Both the position numbers and the translations under genes were made by a program. Under the pieces are notes generated by a model, which made no database searches, was not told where the DNA came from, and saw only the letters and a program-made list of their open reading frames with translations. DNA of 64,000 nucleotides from the NCBI GenBank assembly GCA_027186245.1, contig CP114492.1, positions 6,274,501 through 6,338,500 of the forward strand. The letters are read 5' to 3'. This document shows, piece by piece, positions 23,901 through 35,909 of this stretch; the first letter of the stretch is position 1, and each line of letters opens with the position of its first letter. The stretch is from Coriaria nepalensis (taxonomy: Eukaryota; Streptophyta; Magnoliopsida; Cucurbitales; Coriariaceae).

Positions 23901-26410
23901 CATCAATGAACTTCAACTTATGAAAAAAACATTCAATCTACTTTTTCATTAAAAAAAAAAGTCTAAATGCTTACACAAAGATGAAACAAAGTACATGAAT
24001 AGTTAACCATTAAATGGCCACATTCTAAGCAGAAGCAACACTTACAATCATCTTACCTATATTACTTTCAATCAAAAAAACAGAAAAAGTACAAGAAAAC
24101 CAGAAAAGCTGAAAAAAATACTCAACTACACTAGCCATGACCAAAAAAGGTGAAATTCGATTCCAAAGCTTTCCAAACTTCACCAGCAGCTTCAACACAC
24201 TTCAATCAACATATCAAACTTGCTTGAATAAAAAAAATAGCCGTTGGAGCTGCCCAACTTCAATTTACCTCCCACTGCAGCAACCAAAAGCAGAGAAGCT
24301 AGATTGTGATCTAACTTGAGTTCCTTTGATCCGATCTGAGTTAAAATTGTTTCTACAAGTTTCAATTGATGTAGGGAAGCTACTGGAATAAGAGTCAACG
24401 CCAAAAAACATGATCACAAAAAAGTCAACTTTTTCCACCTCCATTAATGAGTGAAGTATCAAACCTTCAAACACACCTCTCCTAATCATCTTCCAATCCA
24501 AAGGGTCCTTATAAAACAATGATAAGAGGAGAAAATGAGATAACAATTAAGGGAGGCAATGATTTTTCTAGCAGAAATGATTAAGTTAAAAATATGGCAC
24601 ACAAAGAGCATAATGCAATATTAAAATGTCTGTCATTTTAATGGTGCCAATTTAACTGATAAAGGCCATATGCTCAGTTGGTAATTGGACTGAGAAAGCT
24701 ACGGAAGAAACATTATGAGTGAAATAGGAAATATCACAAATAATATAGTCTGTAGTACCAGTATCCAGGATCCATGACACATGATTAGAAGGATTTGTAT
24801 GATTTGAATAGGATAGAGAACAAGTAGGTTGACTTGAAATAATTGGATTAATGGATTGAACCATATTAACCTGAGGACCAGTTGAAGAATTTCCTTTTAG
24901 AAGAGACATAATTTGTTGATATTTAGCTTTTTGAAAAAGTGAATTGCTCTTGAGATGATCTTTCTGAAGGAGTGAGGTTTGCAACAGAAACTTGATTAGA
25001 ACTTTTTGTAAGATTGTGTAGCTTATGACCTTCTAGATAACCATCAAGTTTGTAAGACTTAGCTTTTACATGACTTATAATCTTGAAATGTTCACATGTT
25101 GGTGGTTCTGAATTTCTAACTTTGAAACAGTTCTCCAATACATGTCCAGTGATCTTCCAATGAGAGCAAAAAGTTTTCTATATTTGTTAACATAGTCTCC
25201 ATTTTTGCTCAGGTATACATTGTTATTAGGGATATGGTTCTGGAATTTTCTTCTGGCCATTGCCAAAGGATTATAAATAGGAACAGTAGAAGTAGTAATG
25301 GTATGAGTTCTCTCTTGATTTTGTATCTGACTATATACTGTGTTAACTTTAGGTAGAGGAATTTAGAGCATAATAATATCTCGAGAGGCTGAGTAGGAAT
25401 CATTAAGGTCCAGAAGGAATTTAGTGACCTTATCGCTATCATAAAGATAGATATAAGGATATTTAATTGTCCACAATTGCATTATTGCATAGGTTGAAAG
25501 TCATTGAGTTGGTCCCAGAATCCTTTTAATTTTCCATTGTGTACACAACCACAGGATCAATACCCAGTGTAATGTCAGCCAGTTGTTTCTTTAGAGCTTA
25601 GACACGAGGTTCATTCTGTTGAGCTAAAAGTTCTCTTAATTCCTCCCATAACTGTTGAGCATTACTTATGTGGGAGATGCTTGAACGTAGCTCTAAATTC
25701 ACATAATTTTGTATTCAAGAAACAACCAAGTCATTGCACTTCTCCCAAACTTCAATAAGAATATCTTCTTTATCGAAACTTGTAGAGACAGTGGATGTGA
25801 TTTTTGGTTTCGGAAGTTTTCCATTGATAAAAACTAGTTTATTCTTGGCATGTGGTGCTCTTTTCATTGCTTTTTCCATACTTCATAATTATTTTTAGTC
25901 AAGAGCTCATAGGCTAATATGATCTGAGGGTTATCCTCATAGTCTCGTCTATTGGGATTAGTTGGGTTTGAAATTTAGTAAGTATATCTAAATTAGCAAC
26001 ATTGATTGTCTGAGATTCAGATTCTCTATAGATGGGGTAGATTTTGATCCTTCTTCAGCCATTTTTGGTTGAAGGGTTTGAAACTCAAAAATTGTTTAGT
26101 TAAGCTTGAGTCAGAAATGGAGAAAGAGAAGTCGTATAGTGAAAATAAATGTTGAATGATTTTATTGATTACTTGAAGGAATACAATCATAGTAAGTACA
26201 TTATGTAATGATTGATAAAATGAATGAGAGATATACAGAGACAGGGAAAAAGGAATAAAGTTACAAAAAAAAATATATAACGTGGCATTCCTTAATTGAA
26301 GCTGTGCATTTAGGGAGGAGGAAAGAATTTAGCACATGAAACTGTGTCGGTTTGTTTATTTCCTTTCTTCTTGTATAATACATCATCGTTTTCCTTTGAA
26401 TTAAGAACTT
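20947..26410 (-). mobile_element. Ty1/copia retrotransposon B, decayed
   Basis: It is read on the minus strand. The long terminal repeats are approximately 20947-21275 and 26079-26410; they match over more than 300 bp but with many differences and small indels. The gag start (MAEEGSKS) lies near 26063. Coding remnants are gag (about 26060-24990), the protease-type motif WILDTGTTDYI (in 24984-24652), the GAG-pre-integrase region (about 24640-23468, with the HYKFGHVS motif and the start of integrase DLIYCDIWGPY), integrase pieces (23460-23060), a linker (23056-22375), reverse transcriptase start (22385-22191, KARLVAKGYTQ) and reverse transcriptase end (21736-21518, RLIGKLIYLTITRPDISYA). No clean primer site or polypurine tract is left. 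It differs in sequence from elements A and C, so it is a separate family. Confidence 0.85.
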
Positions 26411-27960
26411 TTTCATCTTGCAGGTTACCTTCAAAAGAGTATTTTTCTTCTTAAGTGGAGCACAAAATAATCTTGCTCTCTAATGGTGGATCTCCTTAAC
26501 ATAGCTCAATATCAGCCTTTATGTACGCAAATCTTTGTTACTCTACGTGTTGATTAAGATAGAGAATTTATCCATTAACATCTTTATCATTTCAAAAATC
26601 TCGATCCTTATTATTGGCATCCTGAAATGTCTATAGATATTTCAAAAATTGATTTACTCGCAAAAGATCCTGATCAACTTAAGTGAGCTACAATGGTCGA
26701 ACCATTGTGAATGCATGGTATCTTTATTATTTCATTGTGTTTGAATTTGAGGCTTAGGATTCATCGCAAATCAGTACTTATATTTGAGAGGTTGTATTTT
26801 AGAAAGATATCTTATATAGATGCTCGTAACGATAGTGATACAAGGTCATCATGAGTTGTTAAAATGAGTTAAAAGATGATCCCCTTTCTTACTTGTTTTT
26901 ACTTCATTAATCCTAGTGTATTTGCACAAAATACACTATTGGATTGGATGGATAGACGGTCTTAACTAAGTTGAACCATAATTAAGATTCAAATCTATTT
27001 TGATCCCATATTATATAGTGAATTTTATGTGTTGTCGGAGGCCATGAAATAGAACTCTTGAAGTTCTCTTGGAAAGTGTAAATTAGGCCCAGGAGTCTCA
27101 TTGGACCAAAATATTGAGGGCTGGTCAACCTATAAGCAAATTTATAGGCTAGCCTATCTCAATCACAATTATGACCTGGTCAAGAAATAAACAATTGAAA
27201 TCAAGGCGGGGCCCAAACAAAATGGGTATTGATTATACCCGTTTTGGGCCATTTATTTGGGCCATGCCCATGAAACATAGAAAGAATTTTTTGGTTTGAT
27301 TAGTTTTTGAGTTATTCTTATGATAAACTTGTTTTTACCAAATTCAAAATTTTGAGATAATTATAATGAATATTTTAAATTTTTATAATTATAATAAATA
27401 AATTATTTTTAAAACTTTAGCTATAATGAATTTTCTTTAGCATATTGTCATTGGGCCATAAGTTAAGTTTTACAACTGACAACTTTTCCGTGAGCCGATC
27501 ATGTTTGAGTGCGTTGATGAAAACTTTGATAGTTTAGGTGGTAATATTTTCTATAAATAAATTCAACTTTTTAGTATATTTTAATGTTATGGGTTGAGGT
27601 AGTAAAATTCTCACTCGCGAAATGCGAGAGAACAACATGTTACAAACGTTTCACTTGACTTGAAAGAGGAAAAATCATATCCACACATGGTGAACATGGT
27701 CCGTTTGTAAATTTGTAATTTGTAAATTTGTAATTTGTAAATTTGAAACTGAAGCGACATATCATGATACACCTGAGGATATGGGAAACGAACCACAAGT
27801 GGCAAGAAAGGTAATGTCTATTTGGATTAATTTTTTATTTAATGTCTGGCTAACGCAATTATGTGATTATTATTTCCTATATTTGTATCATGGCATGTAG
27901 GAAAGCTAAATCTAAAAAACAAAAACTATATATATATATGTCTTCAGATGGCTCAGAAAG
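26411..27960. other. intergenic with possible transposon debris
   Basis: No exon recognised. A short tandem repeat at about 27704-27745 consists of 15-bp units (gtaaatttgtaattt). 27040-27280 contains GC-richer sequence with no clear identity. Confidence 0.35.
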
Positions 27961-28116
27961 CTAGCTAGCAGGAGGAGTGGGGCTATTACTAGGGTCACAA
28001 TTCGACGACGCCACTGATGATGATGATGAAATAGCCACCAAGAAACAACCCACAACAGACCATGCAAGAGTCGCAGGAAAATGTCCAACTATGGATAGAG
28101 GGGTCAAGTTACACAT
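27961..28116 (-). CDS. hypothetical 51-residue small membrane or secreted protein
   Basis: The minus-strand ATG at 28116 opens a 52-codon frame ending in TAG at 27961. Residues 14-29 are hydrophobic (ATLAWSVVGCFLVAIS), followed by a serine run and a Ser/Pro-rich tail ending PTPPAS. It is arranged divergently from psbY, whose start is about 490 bases away. The composition, with an N-terminal hydrophobic helix and a short polar tail, is that of a small anchored or secreted peptide. I recognise no family, and a chance ORF is possible. Confidence 0.25.
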   Translation of the reverse strand: MCNLTPLSIVGHFPATLAWSVVGCFLVAISSSSSVASSNCDPSNSPTPPAS

Positions 28117-28604
28117 TTTATGTGCTGGTCCTTAATTAAAATTACCTTACCCGTTGGTCTTAGAGATGGCGATATACAGTAAATTATATATATATATTAA
28201 AATTATTGGGACACGGGTCAATATAATATATATATATATATATATATATAAGGTACGATACAATATCAACAATTAAGATGCACCAATTTGTGGGCCCTAA
28301 GATTCCTATTCATACCCTACATCACTCAAACAAAAAGGTAGGAAGTGATAATAAGGAAACAAGAGTGCAATACAAAACATGAGGTCCAAAAACAAACCAA
28401 ATCTCACCTAAAAGGATAAGAAAACAATCCTCAGACCTCAACTTCATTGGACGTCAAATTTCCCTAAGAAAATTCTTCTCTCCTCACATCTAAAGTATTC
28501 ATCCAAAATCCCATACCACAACTACACACTACACAAATCTTTTCCCCACTTCTCACCTCCTTACCAATCAGGAAGAGAAGAAAGAAGAAGAATAAAGCTT
28601 CTCA
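28117..28604. other. upstream region of psbY
   Basis: It contains TA dinucleotide runs at about 28180-28196 and 28228-28251, then the probable psbY promoter and leader. No clear TATA box was identified. Confidence 0.4.
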
Positions 28605-29216
28605 ATGGGACTGGCAGCAACAATGGCTACAATGGCAATCCTTAACACAAAATGCTTAACAATCAATAACACCAACATGAAAACCACAAAAGTATCCACC
28701 AAACCCATTTCCCTCCTCTCTCTCCAAAACCTCCCAAAAGGCCTCACCCCTAGCTCCACCTCGACTTCCCTCGCCGGAACCGCCATTGCCGGAGCGATCT
28801 TCTCCACCCTGACCACCACGGATGCAGCCATGGCCGCCCAACAAATCGCCGACTTAGCAGAAGGAGACAACCGAGGAATAGCATTACTACTCCCCCTAGT
28901 TCCCGCCATAGCATGGGTGCTTTTCAACATACTTCAACCGGCTCTGAACCAGATAAACCGGATGAGAAGCGATAAGGCTGTGTTTGTCGGGATGGGATTT
29001 GGCGGGCTGGTTGCATCGGAGATGATGTGCACCCGCGATGCATCGGCCAATGAGATTCATTATATGATTGCAGATGCTGCAGCAGCGGCTAGTACCGGGA
29101 GTGACAGTAGAGGAACGCTTCTTCTCATTGTTGTGGCCCCGGCTATTGTTTGGGTTCTCTACAATATCTTGCAACCGGCTTTGAACCAGATAAACAGGAT
29201 GAGGTCTGATCGGTGA
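28605..29216 (+). CDS. psbY: photosystem II core complex protein PsbY precursor
   Basis: PsbY is a nuclear-encoded thylakoid protein of photosystem II. One precursor is cut into two single-span chains. This intact, intronless 203-residue frame shows that layout: a Ser/Thr-rich chloroplast transit peptide over about the first 50 residues, an Ala-rich thylakoid-targeting stretch ending near AAMAAQ, the first mature chain with PAIAWVLFNILQPALNQINR (about residues 100-119), a second Ala-rich targeting stretch, and the second mature chain with the near-identical PAIVWVLYNILQPALNQINR and MRSDR at the end. A second Met (MATM) lies six residues in. The gene stands alone with no operon-like neighbour. 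It should be expressed in green tissue. No defect is visible. Confidence 0.95.
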   Translation: MGLAATMATMAILNTKCLTINNTNMKTTKVSTKPISLLSLQNLPKGLTPSSTSTSLAGTAIAGAIFSTLTTTDAAMAAQQIADLAEGDNRGIALLLPLVPAIAWVLFNILQPALNQINRMRSDKAVFVGMGFGGLVASEMMCTRDASANEIHYMIADAAAAASTGSDSRGTLLLIVVAPAIVWVLYNILQPALNQINRMRSDR

Positions 29217-31314
29217 ATTGATTTTGCACGATCAATTAAAAAGAGGTTAATTGTGTGTTTGGGATGAAATTAAGTACCTTTGGTTGTACGTACTTTGATT
29301 CTATTAAAACAATGCATGATCTCTTTCTCATCTTTTCTTTCTTTTATGTGTTTTGATATCATTGTTTTTTGGGTTGTTAATCTATATATAAATATGTGTA
29401 TGTTCAAACAAGCATATGAGCTGTACATTCACGCTATTTCAAGAATAATGATGATTAGGCTTCAAGTCTAAGAGTATTTTATTGAGATTTGATCATAACT
29501 TGGAATGAAAAATATACAAGGATTTATCAATGATCATCTCCAACCGGACCAATCAATATAAATAAAGAATGTTTGCAAATATATTTTGATAAAATCGAAC
29601 TCTAAAAGCCAACCATTCCAGACAGTGGCTACTAAAGAAGACACTCGTAAAATCTAAATAAACACCAAAACAAACGAAACTATAAAAATTTGAAACCAAA
29701 TTAAACAAGAACACAAGCTTCCAATTTGTTGCCAACCTTGCACACCTCTCATCACTACTTACACCATAAATTTCTCCTCTTAACTCCCAACCATAAACCA
29801 TAAACCATAAACTATATCTAAAACAATATTCTAGTAGTTTTCCAAGCATATAGTGCAGGTATGTATTCTAAACAGATCTGTAGACACAGCTAAGTAGTTA
29901 AAATTGATGAAAGTTGCATATTTTTAGCAGTAAACACAATATTGAGTTGTTTGAGGAGCATTTTAAGAATTTTTTGCCCGTATATTATGAAATTTTTATA
30001 ATTTGATAAATGAAATCATATATTTATATATAATTTTATTAAATAATATAAATTTATTTATTAAATCATATAAATAATAAATAAAACCGTAAAAATTTCT
30101 CAAAACATTTTTGTGAGTGAGAGAGAATACTACTATATTTGTGTTGTTATGTACAACTATTTCATTATCCAATCGATCAATTAAAATTGTCAAATCACTG
30201 ATCCAAGTCATTGTATTTTTTATTTGATATAAGTAAAAAAGTGCCCTTACTGCCTTAAATTCAATAATATATACGATTCATGGTAAAATACGGATAATTT
30301 ATAAAATCAGTATTTACTTTCAACGATTTAGATTGTGCCACGTTACTCTGATTCACTTACCTGGAGTATTTTACATACTCCTAAAACACTTAGGCCTCCG
30401 TTAATGAGATGTCAAACTCGAACTGAAGGCCTCTTAGCTCAAAGGGCTATTTTTTTTTAGTGACAAAAAGTTTCAATGACACGTCCGTCACCATTTTCTA
30501 TTATGCCACAAAGAATTTCTCAAGAGAGTGTTACGAGTGTCTTCCTTGCTATATATGACAAGTAATTAGTTAATACGAAAGGATAGAAGAAGATAATGTA
30601 AATCAATCTTAAATTGAAAAGTTAGTGCAAGCAAACACATTATTTTTACATTATATTTGCTAAGATGTAGAGGGAAAAAAAACAACTTGAAATTAATAAT
30701 AATAAAAAACTCTTTTACATCATTTACTTTCAATAAACTCGTTTCGAGTGAGTCTTTTTTTTTTTTTTTTCCTCCATAAAGAATTTAACATCATTAATGT
30801 TGTTTAACTGATCGGCTTTTCAAATAATTTCGAAATTCAATTACGAACTTTTAATAATTAGAATTAGACCCCCACTCATATATATATGAGCATATGAGAT
30901 TTTATGTGTGAGCACGTGCCAGTATATTTTTATTTTCGTATAAATTAAGAATTATAGAAATTAGGGTACACTTAAGAATTAGAAGACTTTAGAACTAGAG
31001 ACTCCCACTCATAAATTATATGGCTGCCGGCTGGCATGGGCCCAGTGTCCCCACCAGCCCACTTTCATTTGCGTTCCCCCTCCAACTAACCAGCCCACCA
31101 CAACTCTACACCATGCAAGAGTTTTGACCCTTTTAAAGATTGTTTTCTCCTTGTGCTGGCTTGTTCCACTTGTTTACTTGCGTCTCTACATCTCTCTCTC
31201 TTAGATATATAGCAAATTGACGTCCACTTTGTGCACTTCTTCAGGAAGAAGTTGAGAGTTTTTCTAGAGCGAGAAAATCCCTGAGAGAGACTCTATCCTA
31301 CCTGAAGCAAACAG
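29217..31314. other. intergenic between psbY and the methyltransferase-like gene
   Basis: The first few hundred bases should be the psbY 3' untranslated region. The rest is AT-rich without recognisable genes. The stretch 31120-31314 has CT-rich leader character, with a possible TATA-like tagatatatag near 31203 for the next gene. Confidence 0.4.
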
Positions 31315-32046
31315 ATGAAACCTCTACTAATATTCAAATACTTCCTCTTCTCTCTCCTCCTCTCCCTCCCTTTCCTCCTCTTCCTCCTCCTCTCGAACAC
31401 CACCAAAACAAGGACCACAGTACCCGAACCCGTTTCGAACGACCTGATCAGGATCCGACCTGGTTACACTTCGTACGAGGCCTACATACAGCGCCAATTA
31501 AACAAAACTCTCGACCCTAGACTCCGAAAAATATGGATAACACGAGACTGGAACCGGAAAATCTCTGTCTTCACTCAATTCTTTCAGAATCTAAAGGACC
31601 AAAACCTCCTCTCCAACTGGTCGAAAGCGCTCTGCATCGGAGCACGGGTTGGACAGGAAGTAGAAGCATTGAAGCGGGTTGGGGTATCCGATTCGATCGG
31701 GATCGACTTGGTTCCCTACCCCCCTCTTGTCATCGAAGGAGATTTCCATAACCAACCGTTTAACAACGAGACGTTTGATTTTGAATTCTCGAATGTTTTC
31801 GATCACGCATTGTTTCCGGAGAAGTTTGTCGGGGAGATCGAACGGACGTTAAAGCCCGGTGGGATCTGCATGTTGCACGTAGCAGTTCAACGACGGTCCG
31901 ATAAGTATTCGGCGAATGATCTTTTTAGTGTGGAACCTTTGGTGAAGATGTTTCAGAGGTCGTCGGAGGTGGTTCGGGTCAGAAAGATTGACGGGTTCGG
32001 GTTGGATACTGAGTTGGTGTTCCGGAAGAGGAGAAAGGTAAATTAA
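31315..32046 (+). CDS. membrane-anchored SAM-dependent methyltransferase-like protein
   Basis: A single-exon frame of 243 residues. An N-terminal hydrophobic segment at about residues 6-27 (Phe/Leu-rich) would anchor it in a membrane. The body carries a class I methyltransferase fold signature: ALCIGARVGQEVEAL (about residues 106-120) as the glycine-containing SAM-binding loop, GIDLVPYPP after it, a FDFEFSNVFDHALFPEKF segment, and ERTLKPGGICMLHV as the post-core strand. This matches a plant-specific family annotated as SAM-dependent methyltransferase superfamily proteins with an N-terminal anchor and unknown substrate. No lesion is visible. The substrate and methyl acceptor cannot be read from sequence. 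Confidence 0.88.
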   Translation: MKPLLIFKYFLFSLLLSLPFLLFLLLSNTTKTRTTVPEPVSNDLIRIRPGYTSYEAYIQRQLNKTLDPRLRKIWITRDWNRKISVFTQFFQNLKDQNLLSNWSKALCIGARVGQEVEALKRVGVSDSIGIDLVPYPPLVIEGDFHNQPFNNETFDFEFSNVFDHALFPEKFVGEIERTLKPGGICMLHVAVQRRSDKYSANDLFSVEPLVKMFQRSSEVVRVRKIDGFGLDTELVFRKRRKVN

Positions 32047-32974
32047 GATTTGAATTTAATATCCTTTACACGGTTGTGATTTCAAGCTGATTTTTCTTTT
32101 ATTATTTTTTGGAGATTTTGTTAGATTTATGATGATCTTGCGAATTTTTATCATAATTTAATTGATTATACACTTTTTTTTTTTTGGTTAAATCATTCAA
32201 TCTATTAACTTTTTCTCTTTCAATTAATTCAACCGTTAATGAACAACATTCAAAGTTATTTTATGTATTTATTAATCTGTAAGAACAAGATGATAAAGAT
32301 AAAGAAATAATGATTATGTTTAGGGATCTGACGACATAAAACAAGACACTTCAAGAAACTTGGAGAATAAGGATATGCTAAATGTCCGGCGAAGAGATCG
32401 TGATTGAAGATTAAAACTAAAAAGATGAGATTATTTTATTGATCAATACTTTATTGCAATTCCAACTTCTTTAAAAGAAGATTCACGAATTTTTTTTATT
32501 TTTTTTTTTATTTTTATAATTTCCAAAAAGTTAAAGTTGGATTGACAACCGTAGTCAAATATAAAACTTAATTTGTTTTCGGTCCTTAATTATTTGTTAT
32601 TTATTTATTTTAAAAAATAAAATAAAATAAAATATTTATATTTATATTAATATTATATAATAAGTACTTTTAAATTTTTTTAAATTATAAAAATAATTTG
32701 TATAATTATTACGTAAGAATATTTTAAAAATTATTATTAATCAAACCCTTAATCCCTAACATTGATCGTCAGCACATATCTCTAGGAGATTTCAAATACA
32801 TGTTAACGTCCTAGAATAAGCACTAATAGATGGAAGCAACTCCCCTCTATTTTAAATATAGCGTTAAAGTGTGCAGTGCTATGAATCTTAATTATTTCAA
32901 TATTTGTTTATTTATTTAATTATTTATTTGTAGTACTTCTAGTTCAATACTTTAGAACTCTTGGAAATTTCAAG
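32047..32974. other. intergenic
   Basis: The 3' untranslated region of the methyltransferase-like gene, then AT-rich sequence with no recognised feature. Confidence 0.4.
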
Positions 32975-32982
32975 TTGAAATA

Positions 32983-34174
32983 TAGAGGTGGTAAAATAAA
33001 TGAGGTGGGTACGAGTATATATGATACGATACAATAAAAATATGATATGAGTATAGATACGACATGGGTGTTGGGCCGTATCATGCTCGATAATGCGGAC
33101 CGACACGATATGAATTTTTCATACCAATATGTTATACTGTGTCGGTTCAGAGTATAGTATGGACTCAAAAAGACCTCCTAATCCTAAAGATTTTTTCTTT
33201 GAAAATTGTTTTATATGTTAAAACTTTTCAATAAATACAAGATTTTATTTTGTTATATTTTTTACAGTTTATTTATAATTTTAATTATTAATGGTACTAA
33301 CTTCTAATTTATTAAATAATAATTATTAAGAATGATTATTTATTTATTTATTTTATAATGTGTAGTAAAATAATTTATTTATTTTAATAATACTAACTTC
33401 TAATAGTACAAATCTATTATTTATTTATTTTATAATATGTAGTAAAATAATTTGTAGTAATGCATTTTGTCGTCCATATGCTAATGTGTAGTAATTGTAT
33501 GGAGATAGTCTTAAACTATATTAATACTTTCATTTCTTTAAATCAGACTCAATCATTACTTTCTTCATAAACTAACAGTTATGATACTCGACGGGTTGAT
33601 GGGGTCTTCAGCCTTTCGACCCTTTGACCCTTCGACCTTCGACCAGTAAATGCACAGACCAACATCTCATATATTAGTCTGTGGTCTTAGGGCGACATGT
33701 GAGATGTCGATCTTTGTATCTATTAGTTGAAGGCTCTATCGACCCGTCGAGTAAAGTAGAAGTTATGATACTCGACGGATCGAAAGCTCAATCGATGAGG
33801 CTGTCGACCCGTCCAGTATCATAATTTCTAGTTTATTTCGACAATTCAACCTATCGAGTATCATAACTACTACTCTGTTAGCTTATGTGGCTATGAAGTG
33901 AGTAATGATTGAGTCTGATTTTTAAATGTCTGAATTAAAGAAATAAGATTGTTAAAAAAAGGGCCCACAGGCCGGACACAATATAGGCCCACTGGTCGGC
34001 ACAATATCGGCTCACTGGTCGGCATAATACGTTTGCGATCGTGTTATGCTGTGCCTTTATTTTTGGCATGGGTACGGGCACTAATACGGTATGGGCCAAT
34101 CAATATCGAGCACGACATGATACAATCCGTATCATACCCAAACCAAGTTGTTTCGGCACGAATTACCACCTCTA
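32983..34174. mobile_element. hAT-type non-autonomous element, 1192 bp, with 8-bp TSD
   Basis: The left end is TAGAGGTGGTAA and the right end is its inverse, TTACCACCTCTA. The element is flanked by ttgaaata (32975-32982) and ttggaata (34175-34182), an 8-bp target-site duplication with one mismatch, as expected for hAT transposons. Subterminal sequence is also partly inverted: cgtatcatgctcgat near 33077 pairs with material near 34104-34123. There is no transposase coding sequence. Confidence 0.85.
33528..33945. mobile_element. inverted-repeat MITE nested in the hAT-type element
   Basis: Left arm aatcagactcaatcattact (from 33541) and gttatgatactcg (from 33577) are matched in inverse at 33855-33867 and 33897-33928, giving arms of about 65 bp around a roughly 260-bp centre. 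The centre itself contains further inverted copies of tatgatactcgacgg. No coding sequence. Exact ends and duplication are not certain. Confidence 0.65.
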
Positions 34175-34182
34175 TTGGAATA

Positions 34183-35909
34183 TCGCGAGGTTTAATACAC
34201 TACACACTTAAACAATAAGTGGGGAGAAGTTGGATCTTCATATAAATTTTAACACTCACCCACCATCCTCATTCTCTAGAACAATCCATCTCATTAACAG
34301 AGAGAGTATGGGCAGAGTCAGAAAACATTTTTAGGGTGGACAAAGTTTGAATGGAATAATTATATTTAATAAATTTATTGTATAAATTTACAAATAAAAA
34401 ATCTCACAAATGATTTTGGTTATGTAATACAAAATAGCCCAACAAGTTCTACTATTTTGCAGAATAGCCCAACAAGTATTTATTGAGATGTATTAAGATT
34501 TTGGGCTTAAAATACAAAATGTATCAAATCTAGCTATGGCCCAAGGTAAGGACATGACTACAACGACTATGGAGAACCACCGTAGTTGATCAAAAGTCGA
34601 GAGGCGCATCAACCCTAGCTTGAATCAGAGTGGAGAGGGAGAAAGAATTTTGTGCCATATACGCTATAAGCCGAAATATTGGAAGGTAAGTTTGTAATTT
34701 GGATACAGTATTGGAGGGAATTTTGAATTTTGGCCAAAATTTTTAGGCCGAATGTTTTTGGCCAATACTGTATTTTAGTTAAAACTACTTATTTGGCAAA
34801 CAAAAAAAATTAAGCACTTTTCATACTTATTTCAAAAGCATTAAAGTGATGTTTATCAAAATAAATAAATTTTAAGTATTTTAGTTGACTCTTTCTTATT
34901 TATAAATAAATATCTTTTAATCACATTTCTATTTATAAGAGCCCATTTGGAAGTGCTTATAATCCACTATTATATGAAAACTAAAACTGTTTCTTGTCTT
35001 GGATGAGTCTTTTTGTTTTTTTTTTTTTGGGGGCTTTGTTGTTTCTGGGCTTTGTGGTGCCCTGGGTTGGTTTTGTTTTGGTTTTTCTTGCCTTGTTTTT
35101 CCTTTATTTACTTCTTGTTTTTTCCTCTTCGGGAGTTTTTTTGGACGATCCATCCCCTTTGTTTGCGATGAAGTCTTTTCTTTGGCAGGAAAAAAAAAAA
35201 ACGAGCACTAGAAACATAATTTTGACTCAATAAGAATTGAAATTGGAATCAAAATTCGCACATTCATTTCCAATTCGGACATCCAAACGCGTAGATCTTA
35301 GATAAATGGACTGGGGCTAAAATCACCCGACCATTGGGCACATCCCTTTACCACCTCGAATATTTATCCGAGCTGTAGCCATAAAAAACATATCTCTTGA
35401 TCCGAGATGTGTTTGAGAATACTCGATCAAATGTAGCAACAAAGCTATTTTTGTTCCTTGTTTCGACAAAAGAGGGTAAAAGCTATCCCCAAGACTTTGG
35501 TAACTCTTCGCCCTTTTTCAAAACTTTTGGACCCCCCCCCCCTCTCTTCTCTTTTGGCCTTTGCTCAACACTGAAACATTTTTCTTTTCCAACTTTTGAG
35601 TTACCACTCTACAACCAGAGTGTGCAACATACCCTAGCAATCCAACTTGGTAGTAGAAACATTACCAACCAATTATAGACCTGATTGAACCAAGATATTG
35701 CAAACAATGGTCAATGTAAAATATAAAAAGGCTTAAATAAATAAACATGGGGAAAAAGAAATACATCATGCCAATCAGTTTGGGAACAAAAAGAAAAGGA
35801 ACTAGAAACGAAAAAGGATTCGATCAATAACATCAATGAAGTTGGCTCTTCCCAATCTTGTTGCGAACAAACTAGAGGCTAGAGCTAACTAGTAATTATG
35901 GCATTTCTT
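34183..35909. other. intergenic between the hAT-type element and KCR
   Basis: No exon of a known family. T-rich low-complexity sequence at about 35005-35210 gives open frames that I regard as spurious. A run of C lies near 35532-35541. The part nearest 35909 should hold the KCR 3' untranslated region. Confidence 0.4.

Noticed and set aside
28568..29174. Minus-strand frames over psbY
   Set aside because: Antisense shadows of the psbY coding sequence.
34994..35233. T-rich open frames with Phe/Leu-rich products
   Set aside because: Low-complexity sequence; the hydrophobic product follows from the T content, with no family motif.
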